DNA from: Aedes albopictus
Lineage: Eukaryota; Arthropoda; Insecta; Diptera; Culicidae
Length of the DNA: 64,000 nucleotides
Direction: 5' to 3'
Assembly (NCBI RefSeq): GCF_035046485.1
Contig: NC_085136.1
Location: forward strand, 222,274,853 to 222,338,852
Positions 30,861 through 41,745 of the stretch are shown here, one piece after another. Each line of letters opens with the position of its first letter. Positions within the stretch are counted from its first letter, which is position 1. The translations under genes and the position numbers were made by a program. Below the pieces are notes generated by a model that saw nothing but the letters and a program-made list of their open reading frames with translations, was not told the origin of the DNA and searched no databases.

Positions 30861-32795
30861 CTACGCCGAAGTTCGTCCGTTTTTTGCACAGAATGGGCAT
30901 TTTTCTTTGGTGTAGTTGTGGAATCCACAAACCATACAAAACACTTCTTTTTCCATCAGACACGCTTGATGGTGATGGTATTTCCCACGGCAATTGAAAC
31001 AAGTGAGTTTATCTGGAACTCTGTAGTTCGCCACCCTCGATTCTAAATCAGCTTTACTCGATCCCGGACGTTGGTCATCCTTCTGGACCTCTTGCCGTTT
31101 CGGGATCTGTCGTCTGTCTACGTTTTCCTTTTGATCCGATCTTGAGCCTTTTTCAGTCCGTGGGTCTGACTTCCACTTCTTCTCACTGGGCCTAATATTA
31201 TCCCGGGGAAAATCTTGGCGAACTTCATGAACCTGAGCACTTTTAGGAGCGGTTTCTGTTTCTCTATTGCGGTACATCCATACATTTACTGAGTCGAGCT
31301 TTCGTCCCCACTGCTTCAGGCCCTTCAAGGTCCGGATTCCTTTGACCACTAACACATTTTTGTAATCTAATCTTAGATTACGAAAGATGATGTCAAACAT
31401 TCGTTGTTCACTTGGAGCAACGGTCATATATTGAAAAATTTCCATGACTGCATTGAAGTAGTCCTGGAGTCTCTCCGACCGTTTCTGCCTCCGTTGTGCC
31501 GCCTGTTGCTCGTAATGGAAATCCATGTCCGGTGGTTGGAACTCAAGCATTAGTTCTGTTACCAACTCTCGCCAATTCCGAAAATCTCGATTTTTCTTGC
31601 CTTCGATGTACCACGTCCGAGCCTCGCTACTGAAAAGATGAATCGCCTCATTATATGAGTCTTGCTTATTCAGGTTTTCCGCTTCCGCCATGAATTCCAC
31701 TTCGGTAATAAACTTGTTTAATTTCCTGCCTTCATCCTTTCCATCGTACTTCATCTTCCAATCTGCTACAGATCGTGGCTGCCTTCGTACTCGCTTCTGT
31801 TTCCCACTCGTATCTCCAGAGCTGGCTTCCTCGCTTTCTGAGTTTTGGTTCTTCGACCTTCGCTTAGGTGGACTGACTTCCCTTCTATCCTTTCTCCTAA
31901 CGATTTTTTTCAGCCGTTGATGGCTTCTGCTTTCAGCTTCCTCTAAGTCCTCGTCGGACAGACTCTCCCTTCTTGTCCTTCGATGTGTTTTCTTCTGCTC
32001 ATGTCTGTGATCTTCTTCTTTACCTAAGTCTTCACCAGACGAACTATCTTCCTTCCTCTTTCCACCACTAAAACTACTAAGCTTGGACTCAAGGTAGCTG
32101 TCCACATGCTCCAACAATTTTTTAAACATCTCCTCTGACTCTTTGTCTTTCCTGTTTTTACGTTTTTCCTTCGGGGTACTGGTATTACGACTCCTTTCCT
32201 TGTTCTTTGCCATATCCTGTATATCCCTACGATCCCCGTCAGAACTTTCTGTTTCTTCCGATTCGGTTTGCGTACCCTCTGAAGATCTTTCTTGGATGCT
32301 CAAGTCTACCAACTGTCTACTCAAATTTTCTTCTGTCCTCTTCCTAACATTTGGATCTGTAGACAAGAAAGTAAAATGTTCTTGGTACAATTTCAAAAGA
32401 ATTCCCTCTAGTCCATCTGTATCTACTTTCTCCTTCAACCTCATCAACCTAGTGTACAAATGGACGAGCCTGGTTTGCAATTCCGGTAGTTCGGATTTCT
32501 TTGTTCTCCTATTATCTAGCTGATCCCGGATCTTGGCCAACTTCTCATCTACTACATTCAAATCTGTCAAACACTCATCTGATGAAAATGTAAAAGCTAC
32601 ATCAAAATGGTTTCTTTCTCTTTGCTCCTTTAGCTTCTGACGCAGTCTACGTCGCTTTGCATCACGAGAATCACCAATGTTAAACGGAACCTGGCGTATT
32701 GCGAGCTCATACTCCACCTCATCTACCAGCAGATGACCCGCGTTCAACAGCTGATATTTTAGCTTAAACTCGGCATCCATGTTGTGCGAATACAA
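30861..32795 (-). CDS. Gypsy B Gag, intact 644-codon frame
   Basis: This encodes the capsid/nucleocapsid precursor of a Ty3/gypsy element. It has an N-terminal helical, charged region, then a long hydrophilic Ser/Glu/Lys/Arg-rich central part (residues about 170-345). A retrotransposon Gag-type capsid segment follows (WKMKYDGKDEGRKLNKFI through LQDYFNAVMEIF). Near the C-terminus is a zinc knuckle CFNCRGKYHHHQAC (residues about 599-612, fitting CX2CX4HX4C) and a second, irregular cluster CMVCGFH ... CPFC. The frame is uninterrupted, in contrast to pol. It starts at an ATG about 500 bp after the 5' LTR. Confidence 0.9.
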   Translation of the reverse strand: MYSHNMDAEFKLKYQLLNAGHLLVDEVEYELAIRQVPFNIGDSRDAKRRRLRQKLKEQRERNHFDVAFTFSSDECLTDLNVVDEKLAKIRDQLDNRRTKKSELPELQTRLVHLYTRLMRLKEKVDTDGLEGILLKLYQEHFTFLSTDPNVRKRTEENLSRQLVDLSIQERSSEGTQTESEETESSDGDRRDIQDMAKNKERSRNTSTPKEKRKNRKDKESEEMFKKLLEHVDSYLESKLSSFSGGKRKEDSSSGEDLGKEEDHRHEQKKTHRRTRRESLSDEDLEEAESRSHQRLKKIVRRKDRREVSPPKRRSKNQNSESEEASSGDTSGKQKRVRRQPRSVADWKMKYDGKDEGRKLNKFITEVEFMAEAENLNKQDSYNEAIHLFSSEARTWYIEGKKNRDFRNWRELVTELMLEFQPPDMDFHYEQQAAQRRQKRSERLQDYFNAVMEIFQYMTVAPSEQRMFDIIFRNLRLDYKNVLVVKGIRTLKGLKQWGRKLDSVNVWMYRNRETETAPKSAQVHEVRQDFPRDNIRPSEKKWKSDPRTEKGSRSDQKENVDRRQIPKRQEVQKDDQRPGSSKADLESRVANYRVPDKLTCFNCRGKYHHHQACLMEKEVFCMVCGFHNYTKEKCPFCAKNGRTSA

Positions 32796-33284
32796 CTCAG
32801 TTCAATGCAAATTCAGAATAAAATTCAAAAAATAAAAAGGAAAAATTCAAAAATAGTAATACTAACTTAAGGCTATAGTAGACGAATTCAAAATATCAAA
32901 ATAAATACGATTTTTCTTAAATACTAACGAATAGGGGAAAAATGTAATAAATTAATGTAAAAACTTGTGTAGTGTGATGGCTAATTCAATTTCGTTCAGG
33001 ACCTTTTTCATATACTGTTAGTTGCTTTCTATTCAATGTTTCAATTTGTGATTGATCAGCTTTGTAATTCAAACTGCTATTTATTGAGCACTAACTACTT
33101 CTTTTGTCACTCAGTCGAGTCTTAAACGCGCTAGGCAAATATCGTTGTTTCCAAAACAAGTAGAACAATTTTTTGGCGGTGCAAAACAGAGCAAAGATCC
33201 TACACAACTACGTAAGTTGTGTACTCACCTGCCGCGTATTAAAAATCGTTAGATTTTTCTAATTTTAATCGATCCTCAGCTTAC

Positions 33285-33310
33285 CTTTCGCGTGTTGTAG
33301 TTGGGCGCCA
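33285..33310 (-). promoter_or_regulatory. Gypsy B primer binding site
   Basis: On the minus strand, two bases after the 5' LTR, the sequence reads TGGCGCCCAACTACAA. A TGG start fits pairing with the CCA end of a tRNA. I cannot name the tRNA with confidence. Confidence 0.65.
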
Positions 33311-33312
33311 AT

Positions 33313-34590
33313 TGTAACTATTCTAAAACCGGGCAATCTCTCAGTAACAAGAGGCCCCTCGAGCTGGGTCTCAGGGTCGGCTTGCTACCGGGTAAGCTGA
33401 GGGGCTACACGAACAAGGTGTGCTGCGTACGGTCACCTGACTAGCACTATTACAAATGTGGATTGAAAGATTGAGTTTGGAGGAATATCTTGGAATTTAT
33501 TTCAAAACTGGACTATTGAGTCAAACTAATCTATGGCGAGTATTAAGGGTTGTATTTTGGTGTATTGCAAACTATTTGTTCTGGGTGGGTGTGGGTTATT
33601 ATAGAAAATACTGTTCACGTACCGGTACGACTTCTCCTTCTTACTGCATCCGATGATTCTCTGGAGTTCAGCGAGCGCTCGCCGATGTTGGACTGGAGAA
33701 CTGGCTATCTGGTGACTACGTTGACGACAGTATACAATGTCGTGAGGGGGTTGGTCAATACGGCGTCTTCCCTCTTTGACTGCAATCGGCGCGGTCCAGG
33801 ACGGTACCAGAGTGACCGAGCCGAGAGGGGACAAGCTCCTTTTCGTTTAGGGGATTTGCCCGAGCTTTCGACCTCACGGCCGACGTGGCCAGAGGTCCTC
33901 GATGATCCTTGACGGGTTAGGCGTAGTAAACTGAAGTCAACTAGGCCGAATCGTGTGTATCTGGCTGGTCGCCAGACCAGACAAGATGGCGAATTTATAT
34001 AAAAGGTAAAAAGGTCCTGTGAGGGTAATGGGGCATTAACTGACCGTACTTTCCAACTATCTAGTCATTAGTTTTAAGTCATAGATTAAGTATAAACTAT
34101 ACCTGACGAATTCAAGTTTCTCTCCCACTCTGACGAAAACCACTCACGTTATTTTACTACGGACACTTCTATAACTTCCTTATGTACACGAACGCCGTTT
34201 ACCAAGTGAGGCAATGGCGCTTCTTGGAATCGACTCAACCCCCTCTATTGTACATTCTTCCCTTCCTTGTTTCCTTGTTAATTAGTTGGGGGGTTGTTGC
34301 CACCTGTTTAGTGCGATACGCCTGCCGACCCACTCCTCGTTGTATGTTGTACCCACAGCTTGTATGCAATTTCACCCTTCAGTTTCAATTACATTCAATG
34401 ATATAGATCGATTCAAACAAATTTACTAACATTCATACTCACATTATCTTAGCACTTGACTTATCTTACTAACCCTTTTATTTATTACTCTACAAGTATC
34501 CTACACCACTTAGTACTAAAAACGTGACTGTACACAAAACAAAAGCACGAATTTAAAAAAAAAACTAACAACTTGTAACAAACGGTTACA
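33313..34590 (-). repeat. Gypsy B 5' LTR
   Basis: It starts TGTAACTATTC at 33313 and ends GGTTACA at 34590. It is nearly identical to the 3' LTR at 25420-26695. It is followed by the AAAC target duplication (34591-34594). Confidence 0.93.
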
Positions 34591-34594
34591 AAAC

Positions 34595-34995
34595 GCTGAT
34601 TGGACCGGTAGTCGTCTATGGGCACAAAGCATGGACCCTACGTGCAGAGGACCAACGCGTCCTTGGAGTTTTCGAACGGAAGGTGTTGCGTACCTTCTAC
34701 GGCGGAGTGCAGATGGAAGACGGGACTTGGTGAAGGCGAATGAACCACGAGCTGCATCAGCTGCTGAGAGAACCAACCATCGTCCACACCGCGAAAATCG
34801 GGAGGCTACGCAGGGCGGGTCACGTCATCAGGATGTCGGAGAGCAACCCGACTAAAATGGTTCTCAAGAGCAATCCGACCGGCTCAAGAAGACGTGGAGT
34901 GCGGAAATGGAGACACACAGCCATGGATCGAGTGGAATGTAACGGCTACTATGTACAGCAGAGGCCACCCAGCCCTTAGTCTGATCGGTAACGTA
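34595..34995 (+). pseudogene. RTE-type LINE 3' fragment, right of gypsy B
   Basis: This continues the fragment at 24973-25419. It starts in the RPVVLYGHETW region and runs through MNHELHQLL, AGHVIRMSES and the tail ending CAGAGGCCACC and TGATCGGTAACGTAAG. Frames are broken by small indels and a deletion in the ARWVGQVEDD region. The 3' end carries a GGTAANG-type tail like the other RTE copies. Confidence 0.88.
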
Positions 34996-36370
34996 AGTAA
35001 TGTTTTTGTCCTATAAAACTTACTAAATTACATGCATTATGCTTCAAGTGATTTTTCATGCTGCATATGCTTAATGAGATCTAGAAGGGTTCAAATACCC
35101 TATAAACAAAACAATCGTAACTTTAACCATTCCTATTAAGCGATATTGAGTAGGAAGTATATATAAGCACCCTGCCGCATAATAAGAACAGTTTCCCACT
35201 TACATACTACAAATTGCAGCACCAAATCAAAGCTCAAAACTGACCAGCTCAGCCATTCCCGGGGCACATACCGAGAAAAACGATTCCATTCAATGGCCAC
35301 CCATCCGCCTGAGGGTGCATTTTCGTTCTCTTAACGCCACAAAACGGCACGCTAACCGCAATGCAGGTGAGTGAGTAGGTAACCGTGTTGTTCGGAATGA
35401 AAAAGTTTTAATGGAATTGGATGGCCCTGGCTGGCTGGATGAATCGCTGCAAAAAGCGGGATCCCGCGCGTGCTGAGTACCATCGCGGCGGCCGTGGTGA
35501 CCGATGGTTTCGTGTGCGCGTCGGAGAAAAGTTTTCCCAATGCACATTTTCTCTCCCAACTGTCGTCGTCGCCCAGATGTGAAACCGTTTTCCAGTTGTT
35601 CGTTGTTACAGTTCAGCAGAGGTGACAATTGCTAACCCAGCCGAATGTGTTAACTTTTTTGAAGGGCTGTCGGTGGTTAATTTTGCTCTAGTGTCACTTA
35701 GTGGCGTGGGACCAAGTTCACTTACCAGAGCGTCGCCCGCTAATCCCATGCTAAATTATTTGGCAGCTACGTGTAAATGGTTATCTAATAGTCCAAAAAG
35801 AGACACGCAGGGGAGTAATTTTCGGGATTTGCGTTCAAATTTACGATCGACAAAACAGCGGCGATTATCAATTTTCCCGTGGTGGTGTGTTTCGCTGGCG
35901 AGATGAGTTTTGCTATAACACCGCGTACAGTTTTAGGAGAATATTTCGGCTGTTTTGGAAATAGCTGGAGATGAACAAAAAAATGTTTAGAGCACACGGG
36001 AATGTAATTCATGTTCATGTAGGCAAATGATGTTAGCGATTGCCAGGGTTGATAAACGAATCGGTTCATTGAAAACCAATATTTTTGATATTTGTTTAAA
36101 CAAGGGTGAATATAATATCGATTATCACTTCTTCAAGTAGGTAACAAAATGCAAGTGTCATTGCAGCTTTTCTCACTAGCATACAAGATTCCACCGCAGG
36201 CAAGCATTTGGGCCGTGGCTGCTAAAATGCGACTGGATAAATTCTCTCGACGAAATTCTTTAGGAGTTGTGGAAGAAATACATGCAGAACATGGCTGCTT
36301 TGGAGTACTTATCGGTTCCCCATTAGCTTGGCTTTAGCAACGGATGCATAGAAGTACAACTACACTCCTG
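34996..36370. other. No supported gene
   Basis: A TATATAAG at about 35160 and a CAGGTGAGT donor-like site at about 35364 are the only signals. Several short frames (35290-35628 minus, 35622-35906 plus) show no family motifs. Host exon or promoter sequence is possible but unsupported. Confidence 0.35.
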
Positions 36371-36374
36371 TAAT

Positions 36375-36640
36375 GAATCTTCGTAGCAAACCGCGTATCG
36401 GAGATCCAGCATCGCACCAAAAATAAAGTTTGAAGTCATGTCCCGGGCAATGAGAACCCGGCAGATCTTATTTCCAGTGTAATGTCGCCAGCTGAGAGGT
36501 TAGGTCGCCAGCACACCTTCAGTACCAAACACTTAAGTTCGAAGGCCCGCAGTGGCTGGCTCAAGACCAACAGTTTTGGGCACACGCAGACGATACTCCC
36601 AACGCCGAATTGGGCTCGGTCCAGGAATTCATCATAATTG
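36375..36640 (+). pseudogene. BEL/Pao element pol fragment
   Basis: The plus strand encodes VANRVSEIQHRTKNKV, then an in-frame TGA where Trp is expected, then SHVPGNENPADLIS, the NPAD signature found downstream of RNase H in BEL/Pao polyproteins. After a frameshift comes EGPQWLAQDQQFWAHA (the GPxWL block). No LTRs or other domains are visible nearby, so this is an isolated relic. Confidence 0.8.
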
Positions 36641-36900
36641 TGAATATTGCGTAACACACTGGTTCAACTCGTTCCCCGCCATCTTAGCAAACTACAGTAG
36701 AATCACTTTGAAACGGATCTCTTTGAGCCAGGTTTTTCTGTTCGCTAGGTCCCAGACGGGGACCAGCCAAAGACCCAATCTGCTGGTCTTGAGCCGACGG
36801 CTGCTTCCGGGGTGGGCACTCAAGGCCTCTTTTGGTGACCTGGATCTCAGGGTCGTTAAGGTGGTCTTGGAGAATTCCTAGGGGATTGGTGTGGTGAAAA

Positions 36901-36957
36901 GGCGGACAATACAAAGCGGAACGGACAATACAAAGCGGAACGGACAATACAAAGCCA
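36901..36957 (+). repeat. 19-bp tandem repeat, three copies
   Basis: GGACAATACAAAGCGGAAC repeats with the last unit partial. No function is apparent. Confidence 0.85.
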
Positions 36958-37230
36958 TACACATTTTATTAATACTAAATTTTACTGATTTGAGTGTTTA
37001 TTGAATGATGTAGAAAGGGGGGGGGGTAGTTATTTTTCAATAATGGAATGAGCTCACCGGTACGTTGCGGCCGTTGCTGCTACGATAAACTGCTGCTGTT
37101 GATGCTGGGTTCTTCCGGATTCTTCTTCATGCTTCTTCCTCATGCTTCTCTTCTTCTACTACTTCAGTTTCTTCCTTTCAGCTTGTTGCGTCTTCTGAAC
37201 AGCTGCAGCTTTTCAATCACATTTCACCAA

Positions 37231-37250
37231 GGCGGGGGGGGGGGGGGGGG
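37231..37250 (+). repeat. G homopolymer tract
   Basis: GGC is followed by 17 G residues. A similar 11-G run lies at about 37017-37027. Such tracts can form quadruplexes and are prone to sequencing error. No gene is seen in the surrounding 36.96-37.86 kb. Confidence 0.8.
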
Positions 37251-37869
37251 CAACGGTTAGGCCTTGAAAACGTACGGCCATAGTTCCGGAGTCCGGGAAG
37301 TGGTACACTGCGCGCTTATTGTTGGTGGTCTTCGAGCGAGTGTGCACCATTGTTCGACCGGCACCAACAATCTTGACGAAATACCACACAAAAGCTAGTC
37401 GGTCACCACACAATTCTTCCCTTCCTGACATCACACTTCATACATTATGCACCACGCACTCGCTCGGAACTAAATGTACGTTAAGGTCAGCCATGCCTAA
37501 CTCGATCAGCACTGACTTTTCGATGACTCAGCATCTTCACGGTGCACTTCACTGATCGTCCGTGGTGCGCAAAATACTGACCCGTACAAACAAACTGCTT
37601 TTGAAATAGTGGGGTATTTAAGCTGTTGGGTTTAAGTTTGTTATAGGCGTTGGGATAAGTTTTAATTTTTAGTATAACGAACTTATCACTCGCGGAACTA
37701 AACCGGTTTGAAAAGGATCGGACAAAACCGGACCGTCACTTCCATCACTTCTCTGGACCAAAAATATAAGAGACCTTCTCGAAATTCCGCCATGTCATTT
37801 ATAGTCTTCAATCCGGGGACCGAGGTGTGGAGGTAGTTGAGGGGGGGGACGTCTTCCACAACCCTTGGA

Positions 37870-38046
37870 GGTGGAGCGGACCTGGTGTGATGGTTAGAAC
37901 ACTTGACTATCATGCCGAGGACCTGGGATCGAATCCCACTCCCGACAAACTCGCAAAATGAGTTCTTCCTTCGGAAGGGAAGTAAAGCGTGGGTCCCGAG
38001 ATGAACTAGCCTAGGGCTAAAAATCTCGTTAATACAGGTAAAAAAA
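37870..38046 (+). mobile_element. tRNA-derived SINE (family C) with 10-bp TSD
   Basis: The head carries an A-box-like TGTGATGGTTAGAAC and the B box GGATCGAATCC. The body ends with ACAGGTAAAAAAAA. The target duplication AACCCTTGGA flanks it at 37860-37869 and 38047-38056. It is distinct from the other two SINE families here in body and tail. Confidence 0.85.
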
Positions 38047-38214
38047 AACCCTTGGACCTACTCCTTATTGGATTCAGTTATTCTTCATCTTGGTGACAGA
38101 TCTGAAGATGAAGATGATGACAGCCACCTACACTCTAAACAAATTATATTAATCAAGGTGTCTTGTGAATTTGTGGCCACATTCAATGCCTTTACAAAAC
38201 CTGACGGACACTTG

Positions 38215-38460
38215 TTTTCCATTTTTTTGTAAATAATAAATAATTTCAAAAATAAATAAAAATCTGAATAAATAAATTTGTAAATTAAGCATCTAATATT
38301 GAATAGTAAATAAATAAATAATGTAAATAGATAAATAAAGCAGAACAAAATAAACAAATAAATAAATAAATAAATGAAAAGAAACCTTAAGCTACTAAGT
38401 GTGTAACTCAAACACAAAACTGTGGAGACCAGCATTTCTTATACATTTAAATAAATAATA
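38215..38460. repeat. AT-rich (AAAT)n microsatellite region
   Basis: Imperfect AAATAAAT repeats extend over about 250 bp. The hydrophobic minus-strand frame through it is an artefact of the repeat. Confidence 0.8.
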
Positions 38461-38960
38461 CAAAGATTATTCAATAAAAAAAACAATAACATGCTCTGCA
38501 CCAACAGCTAGCCTTTCCACCACTCAATATATTGTTACCCAAACGGTTGGTAACAACTTGGCATAATACATACGGAACCACACGATGAAGGCGACTTGCT
38601 CCACTAAAGCTTTTCTCCTCAATGAGGCAGCTTCACACTGACAGCCTCGTCATTGTGCTGGCTGTCACTGATGCTTGCTAGAGGAAGGACACGCAAGGGG
38701 AATAACACTAAACTATATTCACACCCTACATTTTCCCTCTCCTCCGAAAAAAAAAATTCTGGCTAGCAGGCTTATTATCTTCCCCCACTCAAATCCACGA
38801 TTTCGCAATCCTCCCCCTTGTTTGGTCTCACGATTTTCGCTCGGCCGTTATTCACTTGTGCCATAAAAGTTTGAATTTTTACTGTCAGTATCGATGAACG
38901 GTAAATAGAAAAAAATGTCTCATTGCCATCCCTCCTCTAGCTTCAAATGTGGGAGCGAAA

Positions 38961-40290
38961 TTAAAATTTATTTTGTCTGCTTGTTTTGCTTTGGAAGTGT
39001 GGCATGTGGTATCGATGCTGGAAGTAAATACTAAGAATCTTGTAAAGGTACCCGGGTATCCCTAGACGCAAGAATGCATCGGCAATAGCCGGCCAACTGG
39101 CGCTATTGAACGCGTTCCTTACACCCAGAGTCACTACTGCACAGTAGTGAATCCCCCTTCTCTTACGCTCGTGTGCTTTCCCGGCAGTTTTTGTAACCGA
39201 CATGATAGCGTCTACGGTCGACCATCCCTTCCGGAAGCCGTACTGGCTACTCGAGAGACCATTTACACCCTCGGTGAACCTCAATATTCTTTTGAGGATG
39301 ATCTTTTCGAGTACCTTCCCCGCCGTGCCGATCAAGCATATTGGTATATATGGCGACGGGTCTCCGAGTGGTTTCCCCGCCTTTGGCAATAAAAGCAGGC
39401 TCTGCCTCTTCCAAACTTCTGAGATAACTCCCTCGTATAGGCATTTATGCATAGCAGACCTGAACATCTCGGGAGCCTCTACAATAGCTACTTTTAAGGC
39501 CAGGTTCGGAACTCCATCCGGACCTGGGGCCTTGTTTACGCTAAGGGACATTACTATCCCCGCAAGTTCCACATCGGTGACTATCTCCTCATCGCCAGCC
39601 TCAGTCCCCGGCTGTCCTACGAAAGGAGGTCAATGCCTAGGGTCATGACGTGGAAAAAGCCCCTCGATGGTCCCCTTCCAACATCTCTGTAGATTGCTCT
39701 GTAGGAGCCATTACTCCTCTCGTCTTGGCCATCATGATCCTGTGAGCATCACCCCACGGATTCACATTGGCACTCTGACAGAGACCCTCAAAGCAGGCCT
39801 GTTTGCTTGCCCTTATCTCGGTCCTTCAGCGGGGCTTCTGCAGCGGCAAACACCACCCGCCGGTCGATTCGCTCTTCCTCAGATCGCGCTCGCTGTATCC
39901 ACCGCCTAGCCCGTAGGCAGGCGCGGCACAGGTCCGTAATCGCTTGAGTCCACCAGTGGGGTGATACACAAATTATGTCACGCAAAAATCGAACTTTTTC
40001 AAACCCCCTCCCCCCTATGCCACACTTTTTGTATGAGACCTCAAAAATTTTTGTATGGGTCGTCACGTTATGCAAAACCCCCCTCCCACCTAAAGCGTGG
40101 CGTAATTTGTGCATGTTCCCTAAGCTTGTGGCCTCCCATTTCTAGGGTGGCCACGCCTAGGCATGGTCGCATCACACGCACGTGAGAGCACCGCTACTAG
40201 CTCGTCACCGTCTAAACCAAATATGTTTCGCTCACGATGGAGCGCCTCCCTAAATACCCCTTTTTCGGAGCACAGGCAAACAGACGTCTC
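38961..40290 (-). pseudogene. R1-clade LINE RT pseudogene with mutated catalytic Asp
   Basis: Minus strand. Upstream linker pieces include FREALHRERNIFGLDGDEL (about 40150-40250), interrupted by a MITE, then ARSEEERIDRRVVFAAAEAP (about 39830-39900) and, after a frameshift, ANVNPWGDAHRIMMAKT. The RT follows: NKAPGPDGVPN, a CLIGTAGKVLEKII block, QYGFRKGWSTVDAI and motif A. Motif A reads VTLGVRNAFNS; the catalytic Asp of the usual LDVxNAFN is a Gly (codon at 39123-39125). The ORF is truncated after YKILSIYF, before block B and the FADD box. It is not functional. Confidence 0.85.
39958..40121. mobile_element. MITE inside the R1 element
   Basis: The left end GGGTGATACACAAATTATGTC and the right end ACGCCACGC/GTAATTTGTGCATG in inverted arrangement bracket about 165 bp with C-rich and G-rich blocks (CCCCCTCCCCCC). 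R1 linker coding sequence resumes on both sides. A diverged relative is at 42425-42552. Confidence 0.7.
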
Positions 40291-40454
40291 ACTCTACTCA
40301 CTTCTCATAGTTATTCTTTTTAACGGTTAGTTCAAAAAACATAAAATTGATTTGATGCACCTCCTAATTTCAATGGGTTTGGCTGAAATTTTGACCAGTT
40401 ACTTATTTTAGGATGCCAATCAAAATATGGGGGTGGACTTGAAAAACTGGAGAG

Positions 40455-41745
40455 GCCTAGACAAGGATTCCTCCAGTAATTCCTCTAGAGATTTCTCAAG
40501 GAATTTCTCTAGAGATTCCTCCAAGAATTCCTACAGGTATGTCTCTAAGAATTTCTCCAGGGGTTCCTCAAGGCACTCCTTTAGGAATTCCTCTTGGGGC
40601 CTCCAGGAAGTCCTTAAGGAATGCCTCCACAGTACCTACGACAATTTCTCCAGAAATTTCTCCAAAAAAATCCTCATGGATTCCTTTAGAAATTTCCCCA
40701 GGAATTCCTCCCGGAGTTTATCCACGAATTATTCCAAAAATTTTCTCAGCGATTCCTGCATGAATTCTTTCTGAGATTCTTCTAGGAATTCCTTCAAGGA
40801 TTTCTTGACGATTAATCCAGGGGTTCCTTCAGAAATTCCCCCCGGAATTCCTCCCGTAATTTATCCAGGAATTATTCCAGGTATTCTTCCAGGATTTTAT
40901 TCAGGCATTTCTCCAGGGGCTTTTCCGGGCATTCCATCAAGAATTTCTCCAGGGATTACCCCAGCTATTTCTTCAGGAATTCCTCCAAGAATTCCTCCAC
41001 GAATTGATCCAGGAATTCCTTCAGAAATTCCTACAGCAATTCCTCCAGGAATATCCTCAGGAAATTCTAGACGGATTCCTTCAGAAATTCTTTCTGGAAT
41101 TTATTCAGGAACTCCTCTAGGACTGTTTCCAAAAATTCCACCGGGATCTCTTCCAGGGTTTCCTTCAGGAATTCCCTTGGGAACTCGTCCAGGAATTTCT
41201 TCAGAAATTTCTCCAGGGATTTCTCTTAAGATGCTTCCAGACATTCCTTCAGATTTTTTTTTCGGCGATTCCTCCAGAAATAGTTCTCGGAAAATTCCTC
41301 TAGGAATTCCTTCAGAGATTCCTCCAGGGATTCATTCAGGAATATCTTCAAGACATTCTTCCCCTAGGGATTTCTCCAGGGGAGTTCCACTTGGGGTTCC
41401 GCCAGGAATTTGTCTAGAAGACCCTCCATGCATTCCTCCTGAGGTACCTCCAAAAATTTCTTCAGGGATTCCTCCAGCGATTTTTCCAAAAAAATCCTCC
41501 AGAAATTCCTCCAAGAATTTCTCCAAAAACTTCACTAAGGATTCCACCAGTAATTCCTCAAGATGTTTCTTCTCCAGATTTCCTCTAGAGATTTCTTCCA
41601 GAATATGTTCTAGGCATTCATCAAAGAATTTCTCCAGGGAGTCCTCCAGGAAATTCAGGAATTCCGTCAGGTACTTCTGTAGAAATTTCCTTAGGTTTTC
41701 CTCCAAGCATTCATCTAAGAATTCCTACAGAGACGGTACGATGAA
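40455..41745 (+). repeat. 12-bp minisatellite, single orientation
   Basis: Degenerate AATTCCTCCAGG units run for about 1.3 kb, always with the TCCTCC strand on plus. It is the same repeat type as 2160-3945 but without the orientation switch and without a visible TIR element around it. The 320-codon frame at 40805-41767 is a by-product of the 12-bp period. Confidence 0.9.

Larger units (their letters stand above)
25420..34590 (-). mobile_element. Ty3/gypsy element B, full length, 9.17 kb
   Basis: This is a complete LTR retrotransposon on the minus strand. Order: 5' LTR 34590-33313, primer site, gag 32795-30861, protease remnant with RT, RNase H, integrase to 27922, a 1.2-kb non-coding 3' region, and 3' LTR 26695-25420. 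The LTRs (1276 and 1278 bp) differ by only a handful of changes, and the AAAC duplication is intact, so the insertion is recent. Gag is open, while pol carries a missing protease active-site region, two small indels before the RT catalytic box and one frameshift before integrase. No env frame is present. The style of integrase and the 4-bp duplication fit the mdg1/412-like part of Ty3/gypsy. Confidence 0.93.

Noticed and set aside
35155..35230. TATATAAG with a downstream start-like context, possibly a host promoter
   Set aside because: No coding sequence or clear initiator follows; the match is too short to support.
38085..38435. Hydrophobic minus-strand frame that looks like a membrane protein
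   Set aside because: It is produced by an (AAAT)n microsatellite.
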